This document shows, one piece after another, positions 1-14,865 of a stretch of 26,298 bases of DNA. The notes beneath the pieces were generated by a model. It ran no database searches, had not been told where the DNA came from, and saw nothing but the letters and a program-made list of their open reading frames with translations. Where the stretch lies: positions 1-26,298 of the forward strand of contig MNDB01000008.1 of assembly GCA_001914705.1 (NCBI GenBank), written 5' to 3'. Position 1 is the first letter of the stretch. Each line of letters begins with the position of its first letter. This DNA comes from Actinobacteria bacterium 13_2_20CM_68_14 (GTDB lineage: Bacteria > Actinomycetota > Thermoleophilia > Gaiellales > Gaiellaceae). Position numbers and translations under genes: made by a program.

Positions 1-284
1 AGGAGGTCGAGGTGCGCGAGGAGGACGACGAGCTGCTCCGCGCTGCGGAGGAGCTAGGGATCGACCTGACGCCGGGCTCGCTGCGCACGACGCCGCGGCC
101 CCCGACGGCCGAGGAGGTCGAGGAGGGCCAGGAGCGCGTCGACCAGGACGGCGACCTGAAGGTGCCGGCCGACGAGACGCTCGGCGATCTCGCCGACGTC
201 GAGGTCGAGCCCGAGATCGTCGCCACCGAAGAGGCGGAAGAGCAGGCAGGACCATTGACTGAACCAGCGGATGTAGAGGAGTAA
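1..284 (+). CDS. rpoB: RNA polymerase subunit beta, C-terminal end (partial)
   Basis: This is the last part of the beta subunit of RNA polymerase, open at the window edge (reading frame from base 3) and ending with TAA at 282-284. The first visible residues (EVEVREEDDELL) match the end of the conserved C-terminal clamp region of bacterial RpoB, which in the family ends near 'L(D/N)VEV'. After that comes a non-conserved tail of roughly 70 residues, strongly acidic (Glu/Asp) with Val, Ala and Pro. Identity rests on this short match and on rpoC starting 8 bases downstream, the usual rpoBC arrangement. The acidic tail is longer than in most beta subunits and resembles the charged tails on several other proteins in this window. 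The rpoB stop codon overlaps the AAGGAG ribosome-binding site (283-288) of rpoC, so the two are probably translationally coupled. Confidence 0.9.
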   Translation, partial: EVEVREEDDELLRAAEELGIDLTPGSLRTTPRPPTAEEVEEGQERVDQDGDLKVPADETLGDLADVEVEPEIVATEEAEEQAGPLTEPADVEE

Positions 285-292
285 GGAGCAAT

Positions 293-6901
<6,609 letters not shown>

Positions 6902-6906
6902 AACGT

Positions 6907-6943
6907 AAAGCGGAGGCGCGGCGACGGTCGGGCCTCCGCTTTT
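6907..6943 (+). terminator. Intrinsic terminator after rpoC
   Basis: An 11-base-pair stem (6907-6917 AAAGCGGAGGC with 6932-6942 GCCTCCGCTTT) closes a 14-base loop and runs into TTTT at 6940-6943, six bases after the rpoC stop. This is a textbook Rho-independent terminator and marks the end of the rpoBC transcript, separating it from the secreted-protein gene downstream. Confidence 0.85.
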
Positions 6944-6967
6944 CCTGCTAGTTAGTGTCGCGCGCGC

Positions 6968-8755
6968 GTGAAGAGAATCTTTCTGCTTCTCCTGGTCGCC
7001 GTCGCCGGCCTCACCACAGCCTCGGCACGTCCCGCGGCGCCTGAGGCTGCGGCCACCGACGCCTGCTCGCTGCCGGCTAAGAAGCCGGTCTGGATCGACT
7101 TCGCCGACGGCTCCGTTCCGTTCTGGGAGCTGTTTGCGAAGCCCGGCACCGTCGACGCCGCCTCCAACTTCATCTTTCCGCCGCAGATCCGGGCCCGCGG
7201 GGCGAAGACCGTCTACTTCGACCTCAACCTCACCCGGCGGACGGGGACCCCGACCGAGCCCGCCGATCCGGCGACGGTGGCCGACCGCGCGAACCGCTTC
7301 TACACGTATGCGTCGAACGCGATGGGGTGCTCCAACCCGGTGATCGCCGAGAACGAGCTGCAGGGCGCGAGCACGCTGACGCCTTGGAGCGTGAGCAACG
7401 CGCAGTACCGCGCGAACGTGCTGACCTTCCTGCGCACGATCGCCGCCCGCGGTGCGAAGCCCGTCCTGCTCGTCTCAAGCACCCCCTACACGGGCGGCGA
7501 AGCCGGCGATTGGTGGCGCCAGGTGGCTCAGGTCGCATCGATCGTGCGCGAGGTCTATTTCCCGGCGCCGAAGATCTACAAGCTCGGCGTCATCCAGGGC
7601 AGCCGGACGATCCGCCAGATGTTCCGCGGCGGAGCCCAGGACTTCATCTCGATCGGGATCCCGCCCTCGAAGCTCGGGATCATGCTCGGGTTCCAGACGA
7701 CGCCGGGCTCCGGAGGCCGGGAGCAGTTGAGGCCGGCGAGCAAGTGGTTCGAGCTGACGAAGCTGCAGGCGCTCGCCGCCCGGACGGTGGCACGTGAGCT
7801 TGGGCTCGCGACGGTCTGGTCGTGGGGTTGGGCGACCTGGACGGCCGCCGAGTCCGATCCGGACAAGCCGACCAACGCCTGCGTCTACCTCTGGGCCCGC
7901 GACCCGAACCTCTGCGATGCGCCGCGGAAGGCCGGCGCGGAGCTGAACACCGATGTGAGCGCAGGCCAGCTGATCTTTCCGCAGGGCTCGCGCTGCACCG
8001 TCAACCGTTTCCCGGTCCGCTGGGACGTCGCGGCCTCGATCTCACGCGTGACGCAAGACCCGCAGCCCGCTTTCACCGCTGCTTACTCCCGCGCCGTGGC
8101 GAGCTCGTACGCGCGCGTCACGACCACGGCGATCCTCAATGCCGAGAAGGCGGTGATCGCTCTCCACTTTCACGGGAGCAGGGCCGCCTACCTCGCGGCG
8201 CTTGGCCGCGATCGCGCCAACGTGGGGATCGGGCGAGGCGTGATCGGCGATGAGCTTCGGCGCTCGCAGATTCAGTCGCGCCTGCATGTCGGGGGCCCGT
8301 CGTCGGCGGAGGTTCGGTCGTACTACGACACCTACGCAGCAGCGCCTGTGCGACTTGTGTCCGTGAAGCCCGCGGCGCCGTGGCTCGCGAACTCGAAGCG
8401 CGGCTTCGCGCTCGGCGCCGTCGCTCCACCGCGGGTCTTCACGCTCAAGAACGGCCAGCAGGCGACGGTGCGGACGATGACCGGCGTCTTCAAGGTCAAG
8501 GCGCTCGGGCCGACCGTCGACCTCGCCGAGCTCCCGCTCGCCAAGGCTCGCAAGCCGATCGTGACCGCGCTCGTCTCGCTCGCCCGCGACACCGCCTACC
8601 AGAACTGGCTGCTCGGGCGCGAGAAATCGGCCCAATCGCAGACCCTCTGCTGGCGCGACCAGCTGCCGGCCGTCGAGGTCGTGCCGCTGACCGACTACCT
8701 GCCGTATCTCGCGCTCGACTCGGGCGCCGCCGCCTCGACGGCCACGGTCGGCTAG
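6968..8755 (+). CDS. Secreted protein of unknown function, possible barrel plus SurA-like C-terminal part
   Basis: I do not recognise this 595-residue protein as a named family. It starts at GTG with Lys-Arg, a run of Ile/Phe/Leu/Val and an Ala-Ser-Ala site at 18-20, a clear Sec signal peptide, so the mature protein is exported. It has six mature cysteines (33, 121, 305, 316, 343, 561) that could form disulfides. Residues about 40-295 alternate hydrophobic strands and helices (VYFDLN, VIAENEL, PVLLVSS, LGIMLGFQ, VWSWGW), which resembles a TIM-barrel hydrolase; the Glu residues in AENE near 128-130 and the aromatic VWSWGW near 283-288 fit that picture. Residues about 380-595 resemble the helical N-domain of SurA/PpiC-type chaperones (AEVRSYYDTY near 447-456). 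Both parallels are inference. No clear ribosome-binding site precedes the GTG. The gene is convergent with the diguanylate cyclase and shares the CTAG at its stop. Confidence 0.85.
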   Translation: MKRIFLLLLVAVAGLTTASARPAAPEAAATDACSLPAKKPVWIDFADGSVPFWELFAKPGTVDAASNFIFPPQIRARGAKTVYFDLNLTRRTGTPTEPADPATVADRANRFYTYASNAMGCSNPVIAENELQGASTLTPWSVSNAQYRANVLTFLRTIAARGAKPVLLVSSTPYTGGEAGDWWRQVAQVASIVREVYFPAPKIYKLGVIQGSRTIRQMFRGGAQDFISIGIPPSKLGIMLGFQTTPGSGGREQLRPASKWFELTKLQALAARTVARELGLATVWSWGWATWTAAESDPDKPTNACVYLWARDPNLCDAPRKAGAELNTDVSAGQLIFPQGSRCTVNRFPVRWDVAASISRVTQDPQPAFTAAYSRAVASSYARVTTTAILNAEKAVIALHFHGSRAAYLAALGRDRANVGIGRGVIGDELRRSQIQSRLHVGGPSSAEVRSYYDTYAAAPVRLVSVKPAAPWLANSKRGFALGAVAPPRVFTLKNGQQATVRTMTGVFKVKALGPTVDLAELPLAKARKPIVTALVSLARDTAYQNWLLGREKSAQSQTLCWRDQLPAVEVVPLTDYLPYLALDSGAAASTATVG

Positions 8756-9993
8756 CTCGCCGCGTTCGAGGCGACGACCTGCGCCTTGCCGCGTTCCTTG
8801 GCGGCGTAGAGCGCCTCGTCAGCACGCTCGAAGAACGTCGTCGGGTCGTCTTCGGGCTTGAGCTCAGCCACCCCGGCCGAGAACGAGAGCGGTCCTGCCT
8901 GCCCGATCGGCCGTGCTGACACCGCGGCCTGAAGGCGCCGGTAGAGCTGGTCGGCGTCGGCAAGCGTCGACTCCGGGAGGATCACGGCGAACTCGTCGCC
9001 GCCGACCCGGCAGGCGATGTCCGCCGTGCGGACGACGTCGCGGACGCGTTCTGCCGACTCGGCGATCACGGCGTCGCCCGTGAGATGTCCGATCCGGTCG
9101 TTGATCGCCTTGAAGTCGTCGAGATCGAGGACGACCAGGGCGAGTTGCCTGTCGTAGCGCTGGGCGCGGGCGACTTCGCGACTGAGCGTCTCGTGGAAGT
9201 AGCGCCGGTTGTGCAGGCCGGTCAGGGCATCGAGGTCGGCGAGCTGGCGCGCCTCGCGGAACCGCTTCGCGTTCTCGATCGCGGGCCCGGCTCGCAGCGC
9301 GAGCTCCTCGAGCTCCCGCACCTCGTCGTCGTCCCACGAGTGGGAGCGTGAGCGAGAGAAGACTGCGATGAAGCCGATCGAGCCGTTTTCGGTCTGGATC
9401 GGCACCGCGAGCCCCGAGTGGATCAGGCCCGTCGAGCCGTCGTTCGAGACCAGTTCGGTGGGGTATTGGTAGACGAGGGAGATCGAACGCGCCTCCGCGC
9501 CGCCCGGGGGCCCGGCGATCGCCTGGCGTTGCGCCTCTTCGGTCGTCAGCCCGAGCGTCGCGATGATCGGTGTGTCGGCGCCGTTGTCCAGTCGAGCGAG
9601 CGCGGCGTCAACACCCGGCATCGCGCCCGCAGCGTCGAGCGTCCTGGTCAGCACCTCGTCGAGGTCGATCGTGCCGGCGAGCTCGCCGAGCATCTGGTTC
9701 CGCCTTCCCTCTTCCTGGGCATGCTCGAGCGCCTCCGACAGCTCGCTGACCATGGTCTCCATGCGCGAGTTCATGTCCGCAACGAGGTCGGCCAGGCGTT
9801 CGTCGCTCTGGACGCCCTTCCCGGCGCCGCGGACGAGCCAGAGGACAACCAGCAGCAAGGCGACCGCCGCCGCGCCTGCGGCGATGGCTACGACGATAGT
9901 CGTCGTCACACCGACCACTTCTTCGAGCTCATTCGTCCCCCAACTATTCCCGGTCCCCCGCCCAAGCCGCAGCCCAAGCGGGCCCGATCTCAC
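8752..9993 (-). CDS. Membrane-anchored GAF-GGDEF diguanylate cyclase
   Basis: Predicted to make cyclic di-GMP from two GTP. In order: one transmembrane helix (about 32-54), a linker coiled coil (about 62-100), a GAF-like sensor region (about 100-245), then a GGDEF domain (about 250-405) starting with DALTGLHNRRYF at 255-266. The catalytic signature GGDEF is intact at 331-335, and an RxxD inhibitory site (R322-D325) lies exactly five residues before it, so product inhibition by c-di-GMP is expected. There is no EAL or HD-GYP domain, so it should be a synthase only. The longest frame begins at GTG 9993, but neither that start nor the internal GTG at 9909 (just before the membrane helix) has a good ribosome-binding site; the shorter start would give a typical N-terminal anchor. 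The stop codon TAG overlaps the stop of the convergent gene. The ligand of the GAF domain cannot be read from the sequence. Confidence 0.92.
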   Translation of the reverse strand: MRSGPLGLRLGRGTGNSWGTNELEEVVGVTTTIVVAIAAGAAAVALLLVVLWLVRGAGKGVQSDERLADLVADMNSRMETMVSELSEALEHAQEEGRRNQMLGELAGTIDLDEVLTRTLDAAGAMPGVDAALARLDNGADTPIIATLGLTTEEAQRQAIAGPPGGAEARSISLVYQYPTELVSNDGSTGLIHSGLAVPIQTENGSIGFIAVFSRSRSHSWDDDEVRELEELALRAGPAIENAKRFREARQLADLDALTGLHNRRYFHETLSREVARAQRYDRQLALVVLDLDDFKAINDRIGHLTGDAVIAESAERVRDVVRTADIACRVGGDEFAVILPESTLADADQLYRRLQAAVSARPIGQAGPLSFSAGVAELKPEDDPTTFFERADEALYAAKERGKAQVVASNAAS

Positions 9994-10016
9994 TGTAATT
10001 CGCCGAGGGCCGCTTG

Positions 10017-10046
10017 ACTATAGTTTCAAAGTCATAAATATGACCA
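10017..10046 (-). promoter_or_regulatory. Candidate promoter of the diguanylate cyclase gene
   Basis: Read on the minus strand, TATAGT (10022-10017) sits 18 bases downstream of TGGTCA (10046-10041), in the only AT-rich pocket of the 222-base gap between the cyclase and rpsL. The -35 match is weak (4 of 6). A transcript from here would start shortly before the longest possible cyclase frame. Confidence 0.35.
10031..10044. promoter_or_regulatory. Operator-like inverted repeat GTCATA-AA-TATGAC
   Basis: A perfect 6-2-6 palindrome, AT-rich in an otherwise GC-rich region, located between the divergent cyclase and rpsL genes and overlapping the candidate -35 of the cyclase promoter. The shape fits a dimeric repressor or activator site. 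No regulator gene is encoded nearby, so the binding protein is unknown. Confidence 0.4.
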
Positions 10047-10102
10047 TCCCAGATGCCACATTGACCACCCGAGATCCTCGCAACGATGCGGGTTTCGCGG
10101 GT

Positions 10103-10132
10103 TTGACGCACAGGAGAGCGATTCGCTACCAT
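10103..10132 (+). promoter_or_regulatory. Candidate sigma-70-type promoter of the str operon
   Basis: TTGACG (10103-10108), an 18-base spacer, then TACCAT (10127-10132). The first hexamer matches the -35 consensus at 5 of 6 and the second fits the TANNNT pattern common in actinobacterial promoters. It lies 83 bases before the rpsL start and would give a leader of about 75 bases containing the hairpin at 10141-10169. It is the best candidate driver for the downstream ribosomal genes. Confidence 0.55.
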
Positions 10133-10140
10133 GCTTGTCC

Positions 10141-10169
10141 GGTTGGCAGGGGCATGCCCCTGGCCAGCC
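10141..10169 (+). promoter_or_regulatory. Leader hairpin upstream of rpsL
   Basis: CAGGGGCATGCCCCTG at 10147-10162 is a perfect 16-base palindrome. It is extended by GGTTGG (10141-10146) pairing with CCAGCC (10164-10169), with one G-T wobble and one bulged G. It is followed by TTTGTTG, so it could act as an attenuator or as an mRNA-stabilising 5' structure at the start of the str transcript. Function is inferred only from position and stability. Confidence 0.5.
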
Positions 10170-10215
10170 TTTGTTGTGTCGTAACCCCCTTTCCCCTGGA
10201 GAAGCTGCAACAGCA

Positions 10216-10587
10216 ATGCCGACCGTGAATCAACTCGTGCGCAAGGGCCGCACCGCGCCGAAGGCGAGGGTGAAGACTCCTGCCCTACGCGGGGCGCCGC
10301 AGAAGCGCGGTGTCTGTACGCGCGTGTATACGACCACACCCAAGAAGCCGAATTCGGCGCTGCGCAAGGTTGCTCGTGTGCGGCTGACGAACGGAATGGA
10401 AGTCGGGGCGTACATTCCCGGCGAGGGCCACAACCTCCAGGAGCACTCCGTCGTGCTGATCCGCGGCGGCCGCGTTCGCGACCTGCCGGGTTTCCGTTAC
10501 AAGGTGATCCGCGGCGGGCTCGACACGGCCGGCGTCGGCGATCGCCGCAAGGGCCGTTCCAAGTACGGCGCCAAGAAGGGCTCCTGA
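10216..10587 (+). CDS. rpsL: 30S ribosomal protein S12
   Basis: S12 lies at the decoding centre of the 30S subunit and contacts A1492/A1493. The 123-residue protein, beginning MPTVNQLVRKGR, lines up with mycobacterial S12 without gaps. The conserved loops TTTPKKPNSALRKV (K43, K44) and GEGHNLQEHSVVL are present, as is the Asp of the modified PGxRY loop (D89). Position 88 is Arg where E. coli, Thermus and Mycobacterium carry Lys; Lys88Arg is a known streptomycin-resistance change in mycobacteria. The ATG at 10216 was chosen because upstream in-frame codons encode nothing S12-like; the nearest purine-rich site (GGAG, about 10198-10201) is rather far. First gene of the str operon. Confidence 0.98.
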   Translation: MPTVNQLVRKGRTAPKARVKTPALRGAPQKRGVCTRVYTTTPKKPNSALRKVARVRLTNGMEVGAYIPGEGHNLQEHSVVLIRGGRVRDLPGFRYKVIRGGLDTAGVGDRRKGRSKYGAKKGS

Positions 10588-10651
10588 GTGGCTCACCTCG
10601 CAACAATCAGGGCGCCTCTGGCGCGCGATAAGCGGCGCCATGCGGCGTCCT

Positions 10652-10727
10652 CAGTCGCGCCCGTGCTTACTAGCACGGGCACTCCCTGCGTCCTTGCCTG
10701 GCTTGCTTCTCCCACGCCAGAGACGCG
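10652..10727 (+). promoter_or_regulatory. Structured intergenic element X1 before rpsG
   Basis: Two stems flank a conserved linker. Stem 1 is GCCCGTGCT (10659-10667) with AGCACGGGC (10672-10680), tetraloop TACT. The linker CACTCCCTGCGTCCTTGCC (10680-10698) occurs identically at 20796-20814 before rplN. Stem 2 is CTGGC (10698-10702) with GCCAG (10716-10720), extended by TGCGTC (10687-10692) with GACGCG (10722-10727). In E. coli the rpsL-rpsG spacer carries the S7 feedback-control site, so a leader role is plausible here, but the related copy before rplN suggests something more general. Confidence 0.55.
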
Positions 10728-10751
10728 AGATCGTCACGAGGTGAACCACTA

Positions 10752-11222
10752 ATGCCTCGCCGAGCAGAGATCCCGGTCCGCGAGCTCTCGCCAGACCCAG
10801 TCCACAACTCACGCCTGGTCAGCCAGGTGATCAACCGTGTCATGACGCGCGGGAAGAAGAGCACGGCCGAGCAGATCGTGTACGGCGCACTGAATCGCGT
10901 CGGCGAGCAGACCGGCAAGCCACCGGTCGAAGTGCTCGAGCAGGCGATCAAGACGATCACGCCCGTGCTCGAAGTCCGCTCCCGCCGCGTCGGCGGCGCG
11001 AACTACCAGGTGCCTGTGGAGGTGCCGCAGCGCCGTGCGCGCACGCTCGCCGTGCGCTGGCTCGTCACGTATTCGCGCGACCGGCGCGAGAAGCAGATGT
11101 CGGACAAGCTCGCCGGCGAGATCCTGGACGCCCTCAACCAGCAGGGCAACGCCTTCAAGCGCAAGGACGACCTCTACCGGATGGCGCAGGCCAACAAGGC
11201 CTTCGCCCATTACAGGTGGTAA
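10752..11222 (+). CDS. rpsG: 30S ribosomal protein S7
   Basis: S7 nucleates assembly of the 30S head by binding the 3' major domain of 16S rRNA. The 156-residue length and the landmarks are typical: MPRRAEIPVRELSPDP start, VINRVMTRGKKSTAEQIVYGAL near 26-47, VEVRSRRVGGANYQVPVEV, and the C-terminal FAHYRW that in bacteria contacts the E-site tRNA. The ATG is preceded by GAGGTGA at 10738-10744. Its stop overlaps the ribosome-binding region of fusA, so the two are coupled. In E. coli S7 represses its own operon; the structured spacer upstream may serve that role here. Confidence 0.98.
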   Translation: MPRRAEIPVRELSPDPVHNSRLVSQVINRVMTRGKKSTAEQIVYGALNRVGEQTGKPPVEVLEQAIKTITPVLEVRSRRVGGANYQVPVEVPQRRARTLAVRWLVTYSRDRREKQMSDKLAGEILDALNQQGNAFKRKDDLYRMAQANKAFAHYRW

Positions 11223-11224
11223 CA

Positions 11225-13330
11225 GTGGCGACCGTCGACAAGACAAAGGGCGCCCCTGTGGCCCTGGACCGCGTCCGGAACATCGGGATCATGGCCCACA
11301 TCGACGCGGGCAAGACGACGACGACCGAGCGGATCCTCTACTACACGGGCCGCACCCACAAGATGGGTGAGGTTCACGAGGGCGCCGCGGTGATGGACTG
11401 GATGGCGCAGGAGCAGGAGCGCGGGATCACGATCACGTCGGCTGCGACGACGGCGTTCTGGCGCGACTTTCGCGTGAACATTATCGATACGCCCGGGCAC
11501 GTGGACTTTACGGTCGAGGTGGAGCGTAGCCTGCGCGTGCTCGACGGTGCGATCGCTGTCTTCGACGCCGTAGCAGGCGTGGAGCCGCAGTCCGAGACGG
11601 TCTGGCGGCAGGCCGACCGCTACCGCGTGCCGCGAATCGCCTTCATCAACAAGATGGACCGCACCGGCGCGGACTTCTTCGCCTCCGTGCAGTCGATGGT
11701 CGACCGCCTCGGCGCCCGGCCGGTGCCGGTGCAGCTGCCGCTCGGCCAGGAGGAGCACTTCCGTGGCGTCATCGACCTGGTCGAGATGCGCGCGCTCGTC
11801 TGGCAGGACGAGCTCGGCACGAACTACGAGGTCGAGGAGATTCCAGCCGAGCTGCTCGAGCAGGCGCAGGAGTACCACCACCAGCTGATCGACTCGGTCG
11901 CAGACCACGACGACGAGCTCCTCGAGACGTACCTGCTGGATGAGGACGCCGTCACACCGGAGATGCTGAAGCGCGCGCTCCGCGCGGCGACGCTCGACAT
12001 CACGGTCACTCCGGTGCTCGCGGGCTCCGCGTTCAAGAACAAGGGCGTCCAGCCGCTGCTCGACGCGGTCATTGACTACCTGCCGAGCCCGCTCGACGTG
12101 CCACCGGTGCACGGCATCGACCCACGGACCGAGCACGAGCTCTCGCGGCGGCCCGCTGTCGATGAGCCGTTCTCGGCCCTGGCTTTCAAGGTCATGTCCG
12201 ACCCCTACGTCGGCAAGCTGACGTACATCCGCGTCTACTCAGGGCAAGTCAATGCGGGCGACCGCGTCCTGAACACGACGACGGGCAAGACCGAGCGCGT
12301 CGGCCGGATCCTGCAGATGCACGCGAATCACCGCGAGGAGCGGGAGCAGATCATGGCGGGCGAGATCGCCGCGACGGTGGGCCTCAAGAACACGACCACC
12401 GGCGACACGCTCGCCACCGACACGGCGCCGATCCGGCTCGAGTCGATGGACTTTCCGGAGCCGGTGATCTCCGTGGCGATCGAGCCGAAGACGAAGGGCG
12501 ACCAGGACAAGCTGGGCGCCGGCCTGCAGCGCCTCACGGAGGAGGACCCGACCTTCCGCGTCCGCACGGACGACGAAACGGGCCAGACGCTGATCTCGGG
12601 CATGGGCGAGCTCCACCTGGAGATCATCGTCGACCGGCTCACGCGCGAGTTCAGCGTCGACGCCAACGTCGGCCGTCCCCAGGTCGCGTACCGCGAGACG
12701 GTCAGCAAGCCGGTCGACAAGATCGAAGGGCGCTTCGTCCGCCAGACCGGCGGCCGCGGCCAGTATGGCCACGCCGTGATCAACCTCGAGCCGATGGATC
12801 CCGGCGATGGCTACGAGTTCGTCGACAAGATCGTCGGCGGCAAGATTCCCAAGGAGTACATCTCTTCGGTCGACCTCGGCATCCAGGAGGCGATGGAGTC
12901 GGGAGTCATGTCCGGCTACCCCGTCGTCGATGTCCGGGTCGAGCTCGTCGACGGCTCGTTCCACGAGGTCGACTCTAGTGAGATGGCCTTCAAGATCGCC
13001 GGCTCGATGGCGTTCAAGAACGCCGAGCAGCGGGCGAAGCCGAAGCTTCTCGAACCCGTTATGGCCGTCGAGGTCGTGACGCCCGAGGAGTACCTCGGCG
13101 ACGTGATGGGCGATCTCAACTCGCGCCGGGGCCGCGTCGAGGGCCTCGAGCCGCGCGGCAACGCGCAGGCGATCCGCGCGCGCGTCCCGCTCGCGACCAT
13201 GTTCGGCTACGCCACCGACCTGCGCTCGACGACGCAGGGGCGGGCCACGTTCACGATGCAGTTCGATCGCTACGAGGAAGTCCCTCAGTCGATCGCAGGC
13301 GAGCTCGTCGACTCACCGACCCCCTCGTAA
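11225..13330 (+). CDS. fusA: Elongation factor G
   Basis: EF-G is the GTPase that drives translocation of tRNA and mRNA and, with RRF, ribosome recycling. Using the GTG at 11225 the protein has 701 residues, the normal length. GTPase motifs are intact: AHIDAGKT at 24-31, RGITI at 66-70, DTPGH at 88-92 and NKMD at 142-145. Domains II to V follow, with the GGRGQYGH loop of domain IV. The start at 11225 is preferred because AGGTGG (11214-11219) lies five bases upstream; an in-frame GTG at 11216 would overlap rpsG and lacks such a site. This is the only fusA in the window and looks like the housekeeping type. Confidence 0.97.
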   Translation: MATVDKTKGAPVALDRVRNIGIMAHIDAGKTTTTERILYYTGRTHKMGEVHEGAAVMDWMAQEQERGITITSAATTAFWRDFRVNIIDTPGHVDFTVEVERSLRVLDGAIAVFDAVAGVEPQSETVWRQADRYRVPRIAFINKMDRTGADFFASVQSMVDRLGARPVPVQLPLGQEEHFRGVIDLVEMRALVWQDELGTNYEVEEIPAELLEQAQEYHHQLIDSVADHDDELLETYLLDEDAVTPEMLKRALRAATLDITVTPVLAGSAFKNKGVQPLLDAVIDYLPSPLDVPPVHGIDPRTEHELSRRPAVDEPFSALAFKVMSDPYVGKLTYIRVYSGQVNAGDRVLNTTTGKTERVGRILQMHANHREEREQIMAGEIAATVGLKNTTTGDTLATDTAPIRLESMDFPEPVISVAIEPKTKGDQDKLGAGLQRLTEEDPTFRVRTDDETGQTLISGMGELHLEIIVDRLTREFSVDANVGRPQVAYRETVSKPVDKIEGRFVRQTGGRGQYGHAVINLEPMDPGDGYEFVDKIVGGKIPKEYISSVDLGIQEAMESGVMSGYPVVDVRVELVDGSFHEVDSSEMAFKIAGSMAFKNAEQRAKPKLLEPVMAVEVVTPEEYLGDVMGDLNSRRGRVEGLEPRGNAQAIRARVPLATMFGYATDLRSTTQGRATFTMQFDRYEEVPQSIAGELVDSPTPS

Positions 13331-13352
13331 TAGCAACCGGAGGTAAGTAGAA

Positions 13353-14546
<1,194 letters not shown>

Positions 14547-14559
14547 CGGGGGGCGCCGG

Positions 14560-14865
14560 TTGGCTCAGAAGATCCGCATCCGTCTCAAGGGCTACGACCA
14601 CACGCAGCTCGACCGTTCGGCTCAGTCGATCGTCGAGACGGCCCAGCGAACCGGCGCCACCATCACCGGCCCCGTCCCCCTGCCGACGGAGAAGAACGTC
14701 TACACCGTGATCCGCAGCCCCTTCAAGGACAAGGACTCGCGGGAGGCGTTCGAGATCCGCACGCACAAGCGGCTGATCGACATCCACTCGCCGACCCCGA
14801 AGACGGTCGACTCGCTGATGCGGTTGGACTTGCCCGCAGGAGTCGACATCGAGATCAAGCTGTGA
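14560..14865 (+). CDS. rpsJ: 30S ribosomal protein S10
   Basis: S10 is a 30S head protein that also serves as NusE in transcription antitermination. The TTG at 14560 gives 101 residues beginning MAQKIRIRLKGYDH, the usual S10 start, followed by the conserved PLPTEKNVYTVIRSP and KDSREAFEIRTHKRLIDI. Upstream in-frame codons are not S10-like. A G-rich run at about 14548-14553 probably serves for ribosome binding. The stop TGA overlaps the GTG of rplC. First gene of the S10 block. Confidence 0.97.
   Translation: MAQKIRIRLKGYDHTQLDRSAQSIVETAQRTGATITGPVPLPTEKNVYTVIRSPFKDKDSREAFEIRTHKRLIDIHSPTPKTVDSLMRLDLPAGVDIEIKL

Noticed and set aside
10014..10044. Plus-strand promoter TTGACT near 10014
   Set aside because: No -10 hexamer at a sound distance; candidates TAAATA (15 bases) and TATGAC (19 bases) fit poorly compared with TTGACG/TACCAT at 10103-10132.
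9563..10228. A plus-strand frame running over the cyclase start and the rpsL leader
   Set aside because: Antisense to a well-supported GGDEF protein for most of its length, Ser/Ala-rich, and without ribosome-binding site.
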